This document shows, piece by piece, positions 61,471 to 64,000 of a stretch of 64,000 nt of DNA; the first letter of the stretch is position 1; each line of letters starts with the position of its first letter. Origin of the DNA: Aphodosoma sp045126975 (GTDB taxonomy: Bacteria; Bacteroidota; Bacteroidia; Bacteroidales; Paludibacteraceae); the NCBI GenBank assembly GCA_045126975.1, contig JBGVPL010000008.1, forward strand, positions 24,365-88,364. The letters run 5' to 3'. Both the position numbers and the translations under genes were made by a program. The notes beneath the pieces were generated by a model. That model was not told the DNA's origin, searched no databases, and saw only the letters and a program-made list of their open reading frames with translations.

Positions 61471-62661
61471 ATGAGACTTTCAAAGAATGTTGAGGCTTTT
61501 CGCCCAAGTCCAATCCGTGCAATGTTGCGCGTTGTAGCAAATCCTAATATTATTTCTTTTGCAGGTGGTATGCCAGGCGAAGATTTGTTTCCAATCGATG
61601 ATGTACGCGAAATGGTGCAAGTTGTTCCTCGCAAAATGATGGAAATCGGTTTGCAATATGGTACTACTGACGGTCTTGGTTTACTCATTGAAGAAATTAA
61701 AAAAGTATCAGAGGCTCAAGGTTTTGATATGACTAAAAACAAAGTCATCATCACTACAGGTTCAACTCAAGTAATGAACATTGTAGCAAAATTGATGCTT
61801 GACCCTAACGATATAATGTTGACAGAAGACCCTGTATTCGTGGGTAGTCTTGGTGCTTTCTGCTCATACAACGCACAAGTAATCGGTATTCCATTGGATG
61901 ATGAAGGTATTGTGATTGAAGAACTTGAACGTGCATTAAAACTTCACCCTAAATTTATCTACATCACTCCAACATTCCACAACCCTGCAGGTTTGACATA
62001 TAGCGAAAAACGTCGTCAAGAATTCATTGAAATGATGGCTAAATATCCTGACACAATGGTACTTGAAGATGACGCTTATGGACGTTTATATTTCGATGAA
62101 GAAACTGCTAAACTCATCAAACCGATGAAAGCATACGCTCCAAATGAACAACAATTCATCTATTGTAGCTCATTCTCAAAAATCTTTGGCCCAGGTCTCC
62201 GTATCGGTTGGATGATTGTTCCTAACGAACTCTATGATGTTGCAGAAATTGCAAAACAATCAATGGATGCTTGTACACCTGTATTCTCACAAATTTTGGC
62301 ATACGAATTTATCCGTTCAGGTCGTATGGACAAATATGTAGTTTATCTTCGTGATACATATAAAGTTCGTCGCGACGCTATGGTTGCCGCAATCAGAAAA
62401 TATTGCCCTGCAGAAGCAACATTTGTTGAACCAAAAGGTGGTTTCTTTGTATGGCTCAGATTGCCAGACGGCGTAGATACAGATGCTTTGTTTGACGAAT
62501 GTAGCAAAAATGGTGTTGTATTCGTAAAAGGTTCAGCTTTCACTCCTGACGGACATGACAACCGCCACATTCGCGTTTCATTCTGTAACGTAAACCCTGA
62601 AGTTATAGAAAAAGGTGTAAAAATACTTGGCGATGCTATGCATTCTTTAATGAAAAAATAA
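61471..62661 (+). CDS. PLP-dependent aminotransferase (2-aminoadipate/AAT-I type)
   Basis: 396 residues. SFAGGMPGEDLFP opening, YGTTDGLGLLIEEIK, LTEDPVFVGSLG, THNPAGLTYSEKRR-type (TFHNPAGLTYSEKRR) and PLP Lys237 in SFSKIFGPGLRIGW. This is the MocR/LysN-like branch of fold type I aminotransferases, without the HTH domain. Likely substrates are branched or aromatic amino acids or 2-aminoadipate; not decidable. It sits between glnS and pheT. Confidence 0.88.
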   Translation: MRLSKNVEAFRPSPIRAMLRVVANPNIISFAGGMPGEDLFPIDDVREMVQVVPRKMMEIGLQYGTTDGLGLLIEEIKKVSEAQGFDMTKNKVIITTGSTQVMNIVAKLMLDPNDIMLTEDPVFVGSLGAFCSYNAQVIGIPLDDEGIVIEELERALKLHPKFIYITPTFHNPAGLTYSEKRRQEFIEMMAKYPDTMVLEDDAYGRLYFDEETAKLIKPMKAYAPNEQQFIYCSSFSKIFGPGLRIGWMIVPNELYDVAEIAKQSMDACTPVFSQILAYEFIRSGRMDKYVVYLRDTYKVRRDAMVAAIRKYCPAEATFVEPKGGFFVWLRLPDGVDTDALFDECSKNGVVFVKGSAFTPDGHDNRHIRVSFCNVNPEVIEKGVKILGDAMHSLMKK

Positions 62662-62675
62662 TAACTAAGTAGTTA

Positions 62676-62762
62676 GTAACTAGTAGCGAGTAGCGAGAGC
62701 CTATTGGCATAAATAATTACGCAAAAGCTAAAGTCTTGTTACTCGCTACTCGCTACTAATAG
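62676..62762 (+). repeat. CTCGCTACT-type tandem repeats before pheT
   Basis: AGTAGCGAG units (62682-62698) and CTCGCTACTCGCTACT (62740-62756) in inverted relation, separated by about 45 bases. Confidence 0.8.
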
Positions 62763-62773
62763 TCTAAAAAAAA

Positions 62774-64000
62774 ATGAATATTTCGTACAATTGGCTTAAA
62801 CGCTATCTTAAAACTGAGTTGCCTGCAGAAGAGTTGGCTAAAATATTAACTTCAATAGGACTTGAAGTCGGATGTGTAGAAACAGTACAAACCATCAAAG
62901 GTGGACTTGAGGGATTGGTAGTAGGTGAAGTGCTTACTTGCCGCGACCATGAGAACTCTGACCACTTGCACGTTACAACAGTAACTGTAGGTGGCGACCC
63001 AATGCAAATTGTGTGTGGTGCACCTAATGTAGCTGCAGGACAAAAAGTTATCGTTGCAACTGTGGGTACTGTGCTCTATGACGGAGAGGAAAGTTTCACA
63101 ATCAAAAAATCGAAAATACGCGGAGAAGAATCATTCGGTATGATTTGTGCCGAAGACGAAATCGGTGTGGGTACTGCTCACGATGGTATTATGGTATTGC
63201 CTGCCGATACAAAAGTAGGTATGACCGCTCGCGAATATTTCGGTATTGAAGACGATACTTTAATTGAAGTAGATATTACTCCAAACCGCTCGGATGCAAC
63301 ATCGCACTATGGCGTGGCTCGTGACTTGGCTGCTTACTTCAAAGCTCATAACATACCTTACGAATTGAGCCGTCCTTCAGTTGACGACTTCAAAGCAGAT
63401 AACAACGATTTACAAATTGCAATAGAATTGCAATCGGCAGAGCGTTGCCCTCGCTATGCAGGTATTACTGTGAAAGATGCAAAAGTTGAAGAGTCGCCAA
63501 AATGGTTGAAAGATGCATTGCAAGTGATTGGTTTACGCCCTATCAATAATGTAGTTGACGCAACTAACTATATTCTTCACGCATTTGGACAACCATTGCA
63601 CGCATTTGATGCAGATAAAATCAAAGGCGGAAAAGTGGTAGTGCGTACAGCTGAAGAAGGTAGCAAATTTGTTACATTGGATGGCGTTGAACGTACATTG
63701 TCGGCAGAAGACCTTATGATTTGTGATGCCGAAAAGCCAATGTGTATCGGTGGTGTATTTGGTGGATTGGACTCTGGAGTAACTGAAGAGACTAAAAACA
63801 TCTTCATCGAATCGGCTTACTTTAATCCTGTGTCAATTCGTAAAACAGCTCGTCGTCACGGATTGAACACAGATGCAAGTTTCCGTTTCGAACGCGGTAT
63901 TGACCCACACAACACTATATATATTTTGAAATATGCAGCAATGTTAATCAAAGAGTTGACTGGCGGTACGATTGCGTCTGAAATTACAGACATCTACCCT
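62774..64000 (+). CDS. pheT: Phenylalanyl-tRNA synthetase beta subunit, 3' end outside window
   Basis: 409 codons to the right edge. NISYNWLKRYLKTELPAEEL opening; tRNA-binding OB domain (about 40-150: VVGEVLTCRDHENSDHLHV, VCGAPNVAAGQKV); B3/4 editing domain (about 200-390: YNVVDATNYILHAFGQPLHAF-type, here NNVVDATNYILHAFGQPLHA). Then come VTEETKNIFIESAYFNPV and TDASFRFERGIDP. The beta subunit pairs with PheS. Start ATG at 62774 after a purine-rich AAAAAAAA run. Confidence 0.96.
   Translation, partial: MNISYNWLKRYLKTELPAEELAKILTSIGLEVGCVETVQTIKGGLEGLVVGEVLTCRDHENSDHLHVTTVTVGGDPMQIVCGAPNVAAGQKVIVATVGTVLYDGEESFTIKKSKIRGEESFGMICAEDEIGVGTAHDGIMVLPADTKVGMTAREYFGIEDDTLIEVDITPNRSDATSHYGVARDLAAYFKAHNIPYELSRPSVDDFKADNNDLQIAIELQSAERCPRYAGITVKDAKVEESPKWLKDALQVIGLRPINNVVDATNYILHAFGQPLHAFDADKIKGGKVVVRTAEEGSKFVTLDGVERTLSAEDLMICDAEKPMCIGGVFGGLDSGVTEETKNIFIESAYFNPVSIRKTARRHGLNTDASFRFERGIDPHNTIYILKYAAMLIKELTGGTIASEITDIYP

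Overview
The window is a chromosomal segment of a Bacteroidota bacterium, most probably a T9SS-bearing member of the Bacteroidales. The support is direct. Promoters have the Bacteroidota form: a TTG element, 19-20 bases, then TAnnTTTG. The porP-porK-porL-porM-porN (gldKLMN) type IX secretion core is complete, and a PorZ gene and two proteins with C-terminal T9SS sorting domains are present. So are TamL, the coaX-OMP-TPR-lptC-corC-ppiD gene order, DPP IV, C69 and M3 peptidases, and many DUFs typical of the phylum. DNA is AT-rich. No rRNA, integrase, transposase, phage gene or CRISPR array was seen.

Layout: 1-7.3 kb holds porZ (cut by the left edge), DPP IV, a sugar MFS permease, a ROK sugar kinase and a DUF695 protein. 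7.3-12.6 kb (minus) holds a BspA-like leucine-rich T9SS cargo, a structured ncRNA, a decayed YhcG-type nuclease gene and dnaX. 12.9-18.7 kb is housekeeping: MsbA-like ABC exporter, Fe-alcohol dehydrogenase, EF-P, methyltransferase, cobalamin adenosyltransferase, DUF2795. 18.8-26.1 kb is the T9SS core followed by an OmpA-family protein. 26.2-33.3 kb has a SpoU methyltransferase diverging from tamL, then C69 and M3 peptidases. 33.5-42.4 kb carries a DUF2400 protein and the coaX to ppiD envelope cluster. 42.5-43.6 kb is a small DUF3791-DUF3990-DUF3791 module between 43-bp perfect direct repeats. 44.2-47.6 kb (minus) is a 1108-residue T9SS cargo with a long structured leader RNA. 48.3-53.4 kb holds an antiporter, ispG and serC. 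53.5-57.2 kb is accessory: a second copy of the ncRNA, an HTH gene, lipoproteins and small membrane proteins. 57.4-58.8 kb is an AAA ATPase gene between long near-identical repeats. 59.2-64 kb holds tRNA-Gly, tRNA-Leu, glnS, an aminotransferase and the start of pheT.

The genes share an envelope and secretion theme. The T9SS motor (PorL/PorM), ring (PorK/PorN) and PorP lie together. PorZ belongs to the surface attachment complex that processes cargo. The two cargos at 7.3 and 44.2 kb share the same C-terminal module order. The secreted or periplasmic peptidases (DPP IV, C69, M3), the sugar permease and the ROK kinase fit a peptide- and sugar-fermenting anaerobe.

The most unusual content is non-coding. 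(1) Two diverged copies (about 290-320 nt) of one structured RNA, each with its own promoter and terminator. (2) A rod-shaped RNA of about 210 nt, ending in a terminator, upstream of the large cargo gene. (3) A terminator hairpin fused to a promoter, found twice with compensatory stem changes; its hairpin also forms the direct repeats around the DUF3990 module. (4) Short tandem repeats of 7-10 bases at most gene borders. These also lie inside dnaX, coaX, ispG and a DUF2400 gene, and they form the signal-peptide cores of DPP IV and LptC. (5) REP-like palindromes, one apparently inserted with a 9-bp duplication.
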